A stretch of 47,620 nt of DNA from Prevotella sp. (GTDB lineage Bacteria > Bacteroidota > Bacteroidia > Bacteroidales > Bacteroidaceae): NCBI GenBank assembly GCA_017467705.1, contig JAFUSC010000059.1, positions 1 through 47,620 on the forward strand, written 5' to 3'. The stretch's first letter is position 1; each line of letters starts with the position of its first letter. The notes beneath the pieces were generated by a model, which was not told the origin of the DNA, searched no databases, and saw only the letters and a program-made list of their open reading frames with translations. The position numbers and the translations under genes are program-made. Shown piece after piece: positions 41,000 to 47,620 of this stretch.

Positions 41000-41821
41000 T
41001 TACTGTTCGCTGTTCAGTTCCACTTCCAACTCGTCGACGCGGCGCTGCATGCCGCGGTAGGCTGACGAGAGGTCAGCCTGCGTGATGTCAATGACCGTAC
41101 AGACGGGTCGCCCGGGGTCGGTGAGCGCATGCTGGAAAAGCCAGTCGTAAGTCTTGTCGGTGTAGAAGAAGCGGGCCAGCGCTCCGTGCGAGGCACCCTG
41201 CATCCAGTCGAAGCGCAGACGGTCGGTGATGCCGAGCTGCTTCATGCCGGCCACCACCTTCTGTGACTCCTTCACGGACACGGCGCGGTCTGCCGTGCCG
41301 TGCACAATCCAGAGCGGCAGGTCGCCCAGCTTGGCGTAGCTCTTCAGCGTGCTGCCGCCGCAGAGCGCAATGGCGGCGGCAATCTTCTCAGGATAAGTGC
41401 CGGCAAAGTCGAGCGTGCCGTAGCCGCCGAGACTCATGCCCAGCACGTAGACGCGCGTCTCGTCGAAGGGGTACTTCTTCTTCATCCACTCCAAAATGTC
41501 GTTGAGCTTATGCGGATTCCACGGTCCGCCGGGGTTCTGCGGCGCCACAATGAGTGCGGGAATGTCGCGCCCGCGCTTCACGGCGTCAATGGGGCCATAG
41601 CGCAGCACGCGGTTCAGGTCGTGCCCGCAGAGACTGGCACCGTGCAGGAAGATGATGAGCGGCGTCGTGTCCATGGAGAAATAATAGTCTTCCGGCGTGT
41701 AGACCCAGAAGTTGTAGCCGCCGCGAATGACATTCTTCTTGGCCGACAGCAGGTCATACTGTGCATGCAAGGGCAGACAGCATAACACCAACAGGAGCAG
41801 ACACAGCGCCTGCTTTTTCAT
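41000..41821 (-). CDS. Secreted alpha/beta-hydrolase esterase (feruloyl/phospholipase-carboxylesterase type)
   Basis: The start chosen is ATG 41821 (MKKQALCLLLLVLCC), because the -7 box at 41841-41848 places the start site after the longer in-frame ATGs. Signal peptide to LPLHAQ. It has HGASLCGHDL (oxyanion region), the nucleophile elbow GMSLGGYG, an Asp in HGTADRAV and the catalytic His in GASHGALAR. These are the marks of secreted esterases that remove ferulate or acetate from plant cell walls. The pairing with GH127 supports this; the ester is not determined. Confidence 0.88.
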   Translation of the reverse strand: MKKQALCLLLLVLCCLPLHAQYDLLSAKKNVIRGGYNFWVYTPEDYYFSMDTTPLIIFLHGASLCGHDLNRVLRYGPIDAVKRGRDIPALIVAPQNPGGPWNPHKLNDILEWMKKKYPFDETRVYVLGMSLGGYGTLDFAGTYPEKIAAAIALCGGSTLKSYAKLGDLPLWIVHGTADRAVSVKESQKVVAGMKQLGITDRLRFDWMQGASHGALARFFYTDKTYDWLFQHALTDPGRPVCTVIDITQADLSSAYRGMQRRVDELEVELNSEQ

Positions 41822-41840
41822 CAACAGTTTTAACATGGTG

Positions 41841-41848
41841 CAAAAATA
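41841..41848 (-). promoter_or_regulatory. -7 box of the esterase/GH127 transcript
   Basis: TATTTTTG on the - strand, about 20 bp before the chosen ATG. Confidence 0.7.
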
Positions 41849-41944
41849 CAAATAATTTTTTGTTTTACCCATCACTGTGCCTATTTTTCTTGCCTCAGGA
41901 AAAATTAATTCACATTTTCTGCCTACGCTTTCACAAATATTTTG

Positions 41945-41952
41945 TATTTTTG
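41945..41952 (+). promoter_or_regulatory. -7 box of the sirtuin gene
   Basis: TATTTTTG, 31 bp before the ATG at 41983. Confidence 0.7.
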
Positions 41953-41982
41953 TAGGCAGATAATCATTAACACAAAAGCCTT

Positions 41983-42696
41983 ATGGAAAAGAAGAGAAAG
42001 AAAATCGTGGTTTTGACCGGTGCCGGCATGTCGGTGGAGAGCGGTCTGAAGACGTTTCGTGATGCTGACGGACTGTGGGAGAACTACCCCGTACAGAAGA
42101 TTGCAACCCATGAGGGATGGGAGGCTGACCCGACGCTCGTCACAGAGTTTTACAACATGCTGCGCCGCAAGTGCATCGGCGTGCAGCCCAACGAGGGCCA
42201 TCGCTTGGTGGCTGCGCTGGAAGAGAACTACGACGTGGTGGTCGTCACGCAGAATGTCGACAACCTGCACGAAGTGGCAGGTTCGTCGCATGTTATACAC
42301 CTGCACGGCGAACTAATGAAGGTCTGCTCCAGCCGCGACGTCGACGATGAGCGCTATCACCAGCTGCTGACGGCTGACAACTGCGAGGTGAAGCCCGGCA
42401 CACTGGCTGGCGACGGCTCGCTGCTGCGCCCCTTCATCGTGTTCTTCGGCGAGGGCGTGCCTATGATCAGCGCTGCCGCCGAACAGGTCATGCAGGCTGA
42501 CATACTTGTCATCATCGGCACGTCGCTCGTGGTCTACCCCGCCGCCGGACTGGTGCAGTATGCCCGGCGCGGCACACCCGTCTACCTCATTGACCCAAGC
42601 CCCTCGGTGGGCTCCGGCATACCGGGACTGACACACATACAGAAAGGTGCCAGCGAGGGCATGCGTGAGCTGACAAAACTGCTGGAACAATGTTAG
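41983..42696 (+). CDS. cobB: SIR2-family NAD-dependent protein deacylase
   Basis: 237 residues. The Rossmann start VLTGAGMSVESGLKTFRDAD binds NAD. The catalytic HG is in VIHLHGEL, with QNVDNLHEVAG before it and FFGEGVPM and GTSLVVYPAAGL after. The zinc-ribbon is degenerate: only single cysteines remain where class III sirtuins have two CxxC pairs (KVCSSRD, DNCEVKPG), so zinc binding is doubtful. It overlaps the comM-like gene by 7 bp, so the two are probably translated from one message. Confidence 0.9.
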   Translation: MEKKRKKIVVLTGAGMSVESGLKTFRDADGLWENYPVQKIATHEGWEADPTLVTEFYNMLRRKCIGVQPNEGHRLVAALEENYDVVVVTQNVDNLHEVAGSSHVIHLHGELMKVCSSRDVDDERYHQLLTADNCEVKPGTLAGDGSLLRPFIVFFGEGVPMISAAAEQVMQADILVIIGTSLVVYPAAGLVQYARRGTPVYLIDPSPSVGSGIPGLTHIQKGASEGMRELTKLLEQC

Positions 42697-44264
42697 TAAA
42701 GGCTTACAGCGCTGCCGTGATGGGACTGGAAGCCACCACCATCACGATAGAAGTGAACCTGACCAGAGGCGTCACGTTCCGCCTGTCAGGACTGGCTGAC
42801 ATGGCGGTCAAGGAGAGCTATGACCGCATCTGTGCCGCACTGCCTAACATTGGTTTCAAGACACCGACGGCCAACCTGACCATCAACCTGTCGCCGGCCG
42901 ACCTGAAAAAGGAAGGCAGCGGCTTCGACCTGCCCATGGCCATCGGCATACTGGGCGCCGACAACAAGATCAACTGCGACCGGCTGCAAGAGTATATGAT
43001 GGTAGGCGAACTGGGACTCGACGGAAAACTGAAGCCCGTGCGGGCTGTGTTGCCCATCGCCATCCGTGCACGGAAAGAGAAGTTCAAGGGGCTCATTGTC
43101 CCCATTGAGAATGTCCGCGAGGCAGCCGTCGTCAACAACCTCGACGTCTACGGCATGGAGAATCTGGCTGACGTCGTGGCGTTCATGAACGGACATGGCC
43201 TCTACGAGCCCATGGTCACTGACACGCGCAAGGAGTTCTACGCACAGCAATGCAACTTTGATGACCTTGACTTCGCTGACGTGAAAGGTCAGGAGAGCGT
43301 CAAGCGTGCCCTTGAAGTGGCAGCTGCCGGAAGCCACAACATCATCCTCATCGGCCCGCCGGGAAGCGGCAAGTCCATGATGGCCAAGCGGTTGCCCAGC
43401 ATCCTGCCACCGCTGTCGCTGGCCGAGAGTTTGGAGACCACGCAGATACACAGCGTGGCCGGCAAACTGGGCAGCAACGTGTCGCTCATCTCGCAGCGTC
43501 CCTTCCGCAGTCCGCATCACACCGTGTCGCAAATCGCCATGACCGGAGGCACCGCCAAGGCCATGCCGGGCGAGGTGTCGCTGGCCCACAACGGAATCCT
43601 TTACCTCGACGAACTGCCAGAGTTCTCGAAACAGACGCTGGAAGTGCTCCGCCAGCCATTGGAAGACCGCAAGATCACCATTGCCCGCGCCAACTACACC
43701 GTGGAATACCCGTGTTCGTTCATGTTCGTTGCCTCCATGAATCCCTGTCCCTGCGGCTACTACGGCGACCCGACGCATCACTGCGTCTGCACTCCCGGTC
43801 AGATACAGCGTTACACCTCGCGCATCAGCGGTCCGCTGATGGACCGCTTTGACCTGCACGTTGAAGTGCCCGTAGTTCCCTTCAAACAACTGTCGAGCAT
43901 GGCACCGGGTGAGCCTTCGTCCACCATCCGTGAGCGTGTCATCCGTGCCCGCCACATCCAAACCGAGCGCTTCGCATCGCTTCCCTCCCCTTCGGGAGGA
44001 GTTGGGGGTAGGCCTCACTGCAACGCCCAGATGACCGAACGTATGATTCACCAGTTTGCCGAACCCGACGAGCAAGGTCTTAACATGCTGCGCATGGCCA
44101 TGGAACGGCTCTCGCTCTCCGCCCGCGCCTACAGCCGCATCCTCAAGGTCGCCCGCACCATTGCCGACCTCGAAGGCTCAGAGAAAGTTCAATCACAGCA
44201 CATCGCCGAAGCCATCGGTTACCGCAACCTCGACCGCGGCGACTGGGCAGAAAGAGGAATATAA
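42690..44264 (+). CDS. comM: YifB/ComM-type AAA+ ATPase (Mg-chelatase-like)
   Basis: 524 residues. An N-terminal Lon-like domain (VMGLEATTITIEVNLTRGVT, GFDLPMAIGILGA) precedes an AAA+ core with Walker A GPPGSGKS, LYLDELPEFSKQTLEVL (Walker B) and the family zinc-like stretch NPCPCGYYGDPTHHCVCTP. ComM is a hexameric branch-migration helicase used in natural transformation. Residues ~431-442 (PSPSGGVGGRPH) are an insert from a REP-like hairpin in the linker before CNAQMTERM. Confidence 0.93.
   Translation: MLVKAYSAAVMGLEATTITIEVNLTRGVTFRLSGLADMAVKESYDRICAALPNIGFKTPTANLTINLSPADLKKEGSGFDLPMAIGILGADNKINCDRLQEYMMVGELGLDGKLKPVRAVLPIAIRARKEKFKGLIVPIENVREAAVVNNLDVYGMENLADVVAFMNGHGLYEPMVTDTRKEFYAQQCNFDDLDFADVKGQESVKRALEVAAAGSHNIILIGPPGSGKSMMAKRLPSILPPLSLAESLETTQIHSVAGKLGSNVSLISQRPFRSPHHTVSQIAMTGGTAKAMPGEVSLAHNGILYLDELPEFSKQTLEVLRQPLEDRKITIARANYTVEYPCSFMFVASMNPCPCGYYGDPTHHCVCTPGQIQRYTSRISGPLMDRFDLHVEVPVVPFKQLSSMAPGEPSSTIRERVIRARHIQTERFASLPSPSGGVGGRPHCNAQMTERMIHQFAEPDEQGLNMLRMAMERLSLSARAYSRILKVARTIADLEGSEKVQSQHIAEAIGYRNLDRGDWAERGI
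43981..44015. repeat. REP-like hairpin in frame inside comM
   Basis: CCCTCCCCTTCGGGAGGAG followed by TTGGGGGTAGGCC: a hairpin and G-run of the kind seen in interspersed Bacteroidota REPs, in frame and stop-free. Confidence 0.75.
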
Positions 44265-44286
44265 AACATTAACCAAACTATTTCTC

Positions 44287-44421
44287 ATGAAACAAGAAGA
44301 CTTAAGAGAAACAATAAATGGGGAGCATATACCCAATAGTGCTGGAATAACAGAAAGTGATGCCTATACAGGTACTGGGCATGGGTATAGGTTTTACCCA
44401 GAAGACATAAAGAAGATATGA
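44287..44421 (+). CDS. Small ORF of 44 aa, translationally coupled to Bro-N gene
   Basis: ATG 44287 opens MKQEDLRETINGEHI and ends IKKI at TGA 44421, overlapping the next ATG as ATGA. I do not recognise the sequence. The coupling and lack of any other reading suggest it is the remnant or partner of an accessory module rather than a chance ORF, but evidence is limited. Confidence 0.45.
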   Translation: MKQEDLRETINGEHIPNSAGITESDAYTGTGHGYRFYPEDIKKI

Positions 44422-44891
44422 CAAAGTTCAATCAGATAAAACTCTTTGAAGAGAAAAAGGTTCGCGCCGTGTATGATGACGCGGAGGAGAAATGGTATTT
44501 CTCCATAGTCGATGTTTGTAGTGTTCTTACAGAAAGTAAGGATGCGACTGCATATTGGAGAAAGCTAAAGCAACGTCTAAAAGCAGAAGGAAATGAAACC
44601 GTGACAAATTGTCACGGTTTGAAACTTCAAGCTGCTGATGGTAAGATGCGTAAGACGGATGTAGCTGATACAGAGCAGCTTTTCCGTTTGACACAATCCA
44701 TCCCATCGCCAAAGGCAGAACCATTTAAGCAATGGATGGCTCAGGTAGCAGCACAACGGCTTGACCAAATGCAAGACCCAGAGCTGGGAATACAACAGGC
44801 ATTAGCTGATTACAAACGACTGGGATACTCTGATAATTGGATTAACCAAAGTGCAGAGCCAACACAAGGCTGTCGGACTTGTTTTGTATAA
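44418..44891 (+). CDS. Bro-N-domain (phage antirepressor-type) protein, C-terminally truncated
   Basis: 157 residues. The Bro-N domain is visible as VRAVYDDAEEKWYFSIVDVC, AYWRKLKQRLKAEGN and TVTNCHGLKLQAADGKMR. It continues with RLTQSIPSPKAEPFKQWMAQ and the family stretch DYKRLGYSDNWINQ, then abruptly SAEPTQGCRTCFV and a stop. Intact homologues continue for another ~100 residues, so the 3' end looks lost. Base use is richer in A/T than the neighbours, in keeping with transfer. It lies in the tail of the comM transcription unit. Confidence 0.8.
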   Translation: MTKFNQIKLFEEKKVRAVYDDAEEKWYFSIVDVCSVLTESKDATAYWRKLKQRLKAEGNETVTNCHGLKLQAADGKMRKTDVADTEQLFRLTQSIPSPKAEPFKQWMAQVAAQRLDQMQDPELGIQQALADYKRLGYSDNWINQSAEPTQGCRTCFV

Positions 44892-44901
44892 GCCAATTCC
44901 G

Positions 44902-46101
44902 TTACTTACTTACCACAATCAGTTTTCTTGCGAACCGGCTACCCACTTTCACAAGATAGACACCTGCTGTTGGGACGGTAACAGAACCTTCATTGCTGCC
45001 CCCCACTATTCTTCCAGCCGTATCGAAAACCTGTATTCGCTCGCCATTCGAGCCTTCCACGAAGATGCGTTTGCCGAGAGCATAAACTGAGATGCTGTTG
45101 TCGGCAATACAGAAACTGTTATCAATGGCCGTCGGAGTACGTTCTATCTTGAAATCGAATTCTGTAGATGTGCATGGATTGTATGCCCACCACTGGTAAT
45201 AGAGCAGTTGCATAAGTTCAAGTTGCATAGGCTCGTCACTTTCTGCGAATTTGTAGTTTGTTAATTCCAAACCTAAAGTCGTGATATAATGTGGGCTGTT
45301 CTTGTGTCCAAAATAGTCGCCATCAGGATTCCCGTTCTTAAATGTGGGATCTACGGGTATCCAACCGTAATTTTGCAGATAGAACTCTGGCCATACATGA
45401 TAGTTATCCTGTCCCATCACTCCTACCACATGCCGGGCAGGAATGTCTCGATTACGCAATAGCGAGATATAGTAAGAAGAGAAATTGCCACAATCACCAC
45501 CACCCTTGCCAATGACATCTTGGAGGCTGTGAATCCCCATGTTGGCAAGATAATTTAAATGTGTGGCTGTATATTCATAACAACGCCGCGCATAGTCAAT
45601 AATATCACTCGATTGAGCCCAGATTTCGCCAGCAACTCCCTCAATGTGGGGATGGTGAGGAAGGACACAAGTAGTTATGTTTCCTGTGTTCTCCATGTAC
45701 TCCTTGCTTGTCGTATCATAGGGATAAATGGTTTCAATAGCATCAAAGTTAACATTGATATTGATAGTTGCCACATCAAAACTCATTCCGAGGTTAAAGA
45801 CGTTCCCAATTTGCTTGAGTTCGGTTGTATGCAGGCTATAGCCTATATATTTATTTCCACCTTCTGCATTGTCGCGTACCTGACCATTGGAAAACACAAC
45901 AGGATTCTTAATAACTTGATAATGGTTGCTCTGCATATAGGGGAAAATAGCCTCAAGTGTATGCATTCCACTACAATAGGTTTTGTCAACCTTCATATAA
46001 TGTGTTACCCGTTCAAAAGAACTTGTGTCTGTAACAATCACTTGAGCGTTTATGGTCGTCACAGGAAAGAATATAGCCAATAATAAATTCTTTGTCTTCA
46101 T
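44902..46101 (-). CDS. Secreted transglutaminase-like protein with type IX secretion tail
   Basis: The start chosen is ATG 46101 (MKTKNLLLAIFFPVTTINAQ); an upstream ATG at 46116 lies ~10 nt from the predicted start site. The papain-like transglutaminase core is GGGDCGNFSSYYISLL (Cys), DNYHVWPEFY (His) and WIPVDPTF (Asp), giving a complete triad. The C-terminal ~70 residues (SISVYALGKRIFVEGSNGER, RIVGGSNEGSV, AGVYLVKVGSRFARKLIV) match a T9SS type A sorting domain, so it is probably exported and surface-bound. Protease or crosslinking activity and substrate are unknown. Confidence 0.85.
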   Translation of the reverse strand: MKTKNLLLAIFFPVTTINAQVIVTDTSSFERVTHYMKVDKTYCSGMHTLEAIFPYMQSNHYQVIKNPVVFSNGQVRDNAEGGNKYIGYSLHTTELKQIGNVFNLGMSFDVATININVNFDAIETIYPYDTTSKEYMENTGNITTCVLPHHPHIEGVAGEIWAQSSDIIDYARRCYEYTATHLNYLANMGIHSLQDVIGKGGGDCGNFSSYYISLLRNRDIPARHVVGVMGQDNYHVWPEFYLQNYGWIPVDPTFKNGNPDGDYFGHKNSPHYITTLGLELTNYKFAESDEPMQLELMQLLYYQWWAYNPCTSTEFDFKIERTPTAIDNSFCIADNSISVYALGKRIFVEGSNGERIQVFDTAGRIVGGSNEGSVTVPTAGVYLVKVGSRFARKLIVVSK

Positions 46102-46132
46102 ATTCAAATACTTCATAATTTATCTGTTGGCA

Positions 46133-46161
46133 AAGATAAGGATTATTCCTGAAATTGCCAA
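46133..46161 (-). promoter_or_regulatory. Promoter of the T9SS transglutaminase gene
   Basis: -7 TATCTTTG (46133-46140) and -33 TTG (46159-46161) on the - strand, 18 bp apart. Confidence 0.7.
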
Positions 46162-46228
46162 GCAATTCACAGAAATTTTATGGATAGCAAAAAAAGAATT
46201 CAACTTTTGTTAAATTTGAGCTGCAAAA

Positions 46229-46260
46229 TTGCGGGATATGCTGCAAAATCTGTATATTTG
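46229..46260 (+). promoter_or_regulatory. Promoter of the AraC regulator
   Basis: -33 TTG (46229-46231) and -7 TATATTTG (46253-46260), 21 bp apart; leader ~45 nt. Confidence 0.75.
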
Positions 46261-46310
46261 CAGAGCAGATAACACATGATGTAAGAGCATATTACTACTA
46301 AAGAAACATT

Positions 46311-47117
46311 ATGGAGGCCATACAGCACATCATTATAGACGACACGCTGTCAAGGATTGGCAACAGCCAGCTGGCAGGGTATCTTTGCCATGCCTATTGT
46401 CATGCGGGGCATTGCACGTTTGAGCGTAACGGGAAGAAGTCACGCATGGAACAGGGTGACTGTCTGATCATACCACGCAGGGGCGACCTCGTGCGGAACT
46501 TGCAGGAGAGCGCGGACTTCGCGGTAGATGTCATCTATGTCACTCAGGAATTCATAGAGATTTCCACACCCCGAAGCAACTACGGCATGAAAGGGCATCT
46601 GGCTCTTTTCGAGAACCCCATCATGAAACTAAACCCGGAACAGCAGGCACGCTGTGCCAACAACTTCGCCGTCATCCGCCAGCGTCTGGCGCAGCCTCAG
46701 CATCATTTCTACCGTGACGTGCTGACCAATGCCGTGCAGACCATGATTCTCGACTTCTTCGACTTCCACGCAGAAATGTACGGGGAGGACAAGATCAGTT
46801 CACAGAACGACCAGCTGATGAGCCAGTTCATTGAGATGCTGGAACAGGGTGACTACCGGAAGAACCGCGACATTGCCTACTATGCTGACAAGCTCTGCAT
46901 TACGCCCAAATATCTTTCGGAGGTGTCGAAGAAAGTCAGCGGCCTGCCTGCCAACTACTGGATTACACGCTATACCTCGCTCGACATCAGCCGTCTGTTA
47001 CGTGACCGAAGCCTCACCTTTACGGACATTGCTGACATGTTCGGTTTCTCGTCGCCGGCCCACTTCAGCCGTTATGTGCAGAACAACTTAGGCGCAAAGC
47101 CCAGCGATTTGCGGTAA
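46311..47117 (+). CDS. AraC-family transcriptional regulator
   Basis: 268 residues with an N-terminal cupin-like sensing domain (LAGYLCHAYCHAGHCTFERN, GDCLIIPRRGDLVRN) and a C-terminal double helix-turn-helix (IAYYADKLCITPKYLSEVSK, SLTFTDIADMFGFSSPAHFS). It probably acts as a dimer. It is followed by a flavodoxin gene and divergent from the transglutaminase gene; either could be its target, and in other Bacteroidota AraC regulators are often next to redox genes. Ligand unknown. Confidence 0.92.
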   Translation: MEAIQHIIIDDTLSRIGNSQLAGYLCHAYCHAGHCTFERNGKKSRMEQGDCLIIPRRGDLVRNLQESADFAVDVIYVTQEFIEISTPRSNYGMKGHLALFENPIMKLNPEQQARCANNFAVIRQRLAQPQHHFYRDVLTNAVQTMILDFFDFHAEMYGEDKISSQNDQLMSQFIEMLEQGDYRKNRDIAYYADKLCITPKYLSEVSKKVSGLPANYWITRYTSLDISRLLRDRSLTFTDIADMFGFSSPAHFSRYVQNNLGAKPSDLR

Positions 47118-47194
47118 AGGTGACACAAGGCTGAATCTCCGAATTTGATAAATTCCCCCGCGAATTGTGTAACACCCGTTTCGGGGGATTGTCG

Positions 47195-47202
47195 TATCTT
47201 TG
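47195..47202 (+). promoter_or_regulatory. -7 box of the flavodoxin gene
   Basis: TATCTTTG; the transcript would start near 47209 and contain the whole inverted REP pair in its leader. Confidence 0.75.
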
Positions 47203-47213
47203 CAGTGTCATTC

Positions 47214-47328
47214 AAGCCCCCTAAGGTAGGGGGCAACAGGGGTCTGAACAGGCGCAGGCTCCCAATAATAACTCAAAGACGGGTCGATTCGCTTGTTCAG
47301 ACCCCCATCCCCCTAACTTAGGGGCTTA
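47214..47328. repeat. BIME-like inverted REP pair in the flavodoxin leader
   Basis: The left arm 47214-47253 (AAGCCCCCTAAGGTAGGGGG...GGGGTCTGAACAGGC) and right arm 47291-47328 (GCTTGTTCAGACCCCC...CTAACTTAGGGGCTT) pair along ~37 bp. It is related to the element at 3411-3525. It ends 5 bp before the ATG. Confidence 0.93.
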
Positions 47329-47333
47329 GACCT

Positions 47334-47620
47334 ATGGCAAAGAAAGTATTAATTGCGTATTACTCTCGTCGCGGAGAGAACTATGTGAACGGAAGTATCA
47401 GGAACCTGAAGCTGGGCAACACCGAGGTGGTGGCCGGCAAGATCAAGGCACTGCTGCCAGAGGCTGACGTATTCCAGATTGACACGACCTACGAATACAG
47501 CAAGGACTACATGACCTGCATCGAGGAAGCCAAGCAGGAACTGCACGACCAAGTGCGCCCGGAAGTGAAGAACCCGCTGGAAAGCATCGACGAGTATGAC
47601 ACCATCATCCTGGGCTATCC
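47334..47620 (+). CDS. Flavodoxin family protein, N-terminal part, cut by window edge
   Basis: ATG 47334 opens MAKKVLIAYYSRRGENYVNG, the phosphate-binding loop of FMN-flavodoxins, then TEVVAGKIKALLPEADVFQI and YDTIILGY. The rest is outside the window. Such proteins carry electrons or act as FMN-dependent reductases. The long leader contains a hairpin that could hide the start codon region. Confidence 0.9.
   Translation, partial: MAKKVLIAYYSRRGENYVNGSIRNLKLGNTEVVAGKIKALLPEADVFQIDTTYEYSKDYMTCIEEAKQELHDQVRPEVKNPLESIDEYDTIILGY

Noticed and set aside
42786..44075. 429-codon open frame on - opposite comM
   Set aside because: Shadow of the AAA+ gene; no motifs.
1..47620. tRNA, rRNA or other structural RNA genes
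   Set aside because: No cloverleaf or rRNA signature was found by eye on either strand; a covariance-model scan could not be run here.

Overview
The window comes from the chromosome of a member of the Bacteroidota, most likely a Prevotella-type organism (Prevotella/Segatella/Xylanibacter group). The evidence is an N-acyl-ornithine carbamoyltransferase in place of ordinary OTCase, a SusC/SusD operon, NigD-, DUF6057- and DUF6078-type proteins, a Rpn-family nuclease, a type IX secretion tail, and many promoters with the TAnnTTTG -7 box and a TTG-type -33 box. Shine-Dalgarno sites are weak throughout, as is normal for the phylum.

Layout: 1-5843 carries the end of an acyl-CoA synthetase, a secreted propeller-like protein, and proB, proA and argF' (proline and arginine synthesis). 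5884-16223 is an unusual block with three paralogous pairs of a polytopic membrane protein (DUF6057 type) and a CXXCH-containing beta-propeller lipoprotein. One pair is on + and two are on -, converging on a palindromic 22-bp array. 16236-18515 holds a PIN toxin/antitoxin pair, a 22/26-bp array, a DUF6078 gene and a frameshifted Rpn nuclease. 18562-25596 is a SusC-SusD-SusE/F-like operon with promoter, long leader and terminator. 25744-30192 has a second 22-bp array, threonine aldolase, a NigD-like lipoprotein, an acyltransferase and ddl. 30239-38631 has rluD, a PASTA protein, rpmH divergent from efp, a glycosyltransferase, radC, a beta-helix protein, a SufT-like protein, lpxH, two TM2 proteins and a DUF2752 protein. 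38641-47620 has the largest 22-bp array, GH127, an esterase, a sirtuin, a comM-like ATPase, a Bro-N fragment, a T9SS-exported transglutaminase, an AraC regulator and the start of a flavodoxin.

The most striking feature is repetitive DNA of three kinds. (1) At least sixteen arrays of 7-bp tandem repeats, from about eight different sequence families. They lie just before start codons or inside conserved genes (argF', DUF6057 genes, a propeller gene, threonine aldolase, a glycosyltransferase, the signal peptide of the NigD-like protein). Arrays inside genes come only from families and orientations that contain no stop codon. (2) Four intergenic arrays with a 22-bp period of dyad-rich units, two of them followed by alternating (CG)n/(TA)n tracts. 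(3) REP/BIME-like hairpins, one of which straddles the proB/proA junction and supplies coding sequence to both genes, with related copies in a flavodoxin leader and inside comM and the acyl-CoA synthetase. I regard this repeat landscape, with its codon-compatible in-gene copies, as the best candidate for something undescribed. The triplicated CXXCH-propeller/DUF6057 pairs come second.
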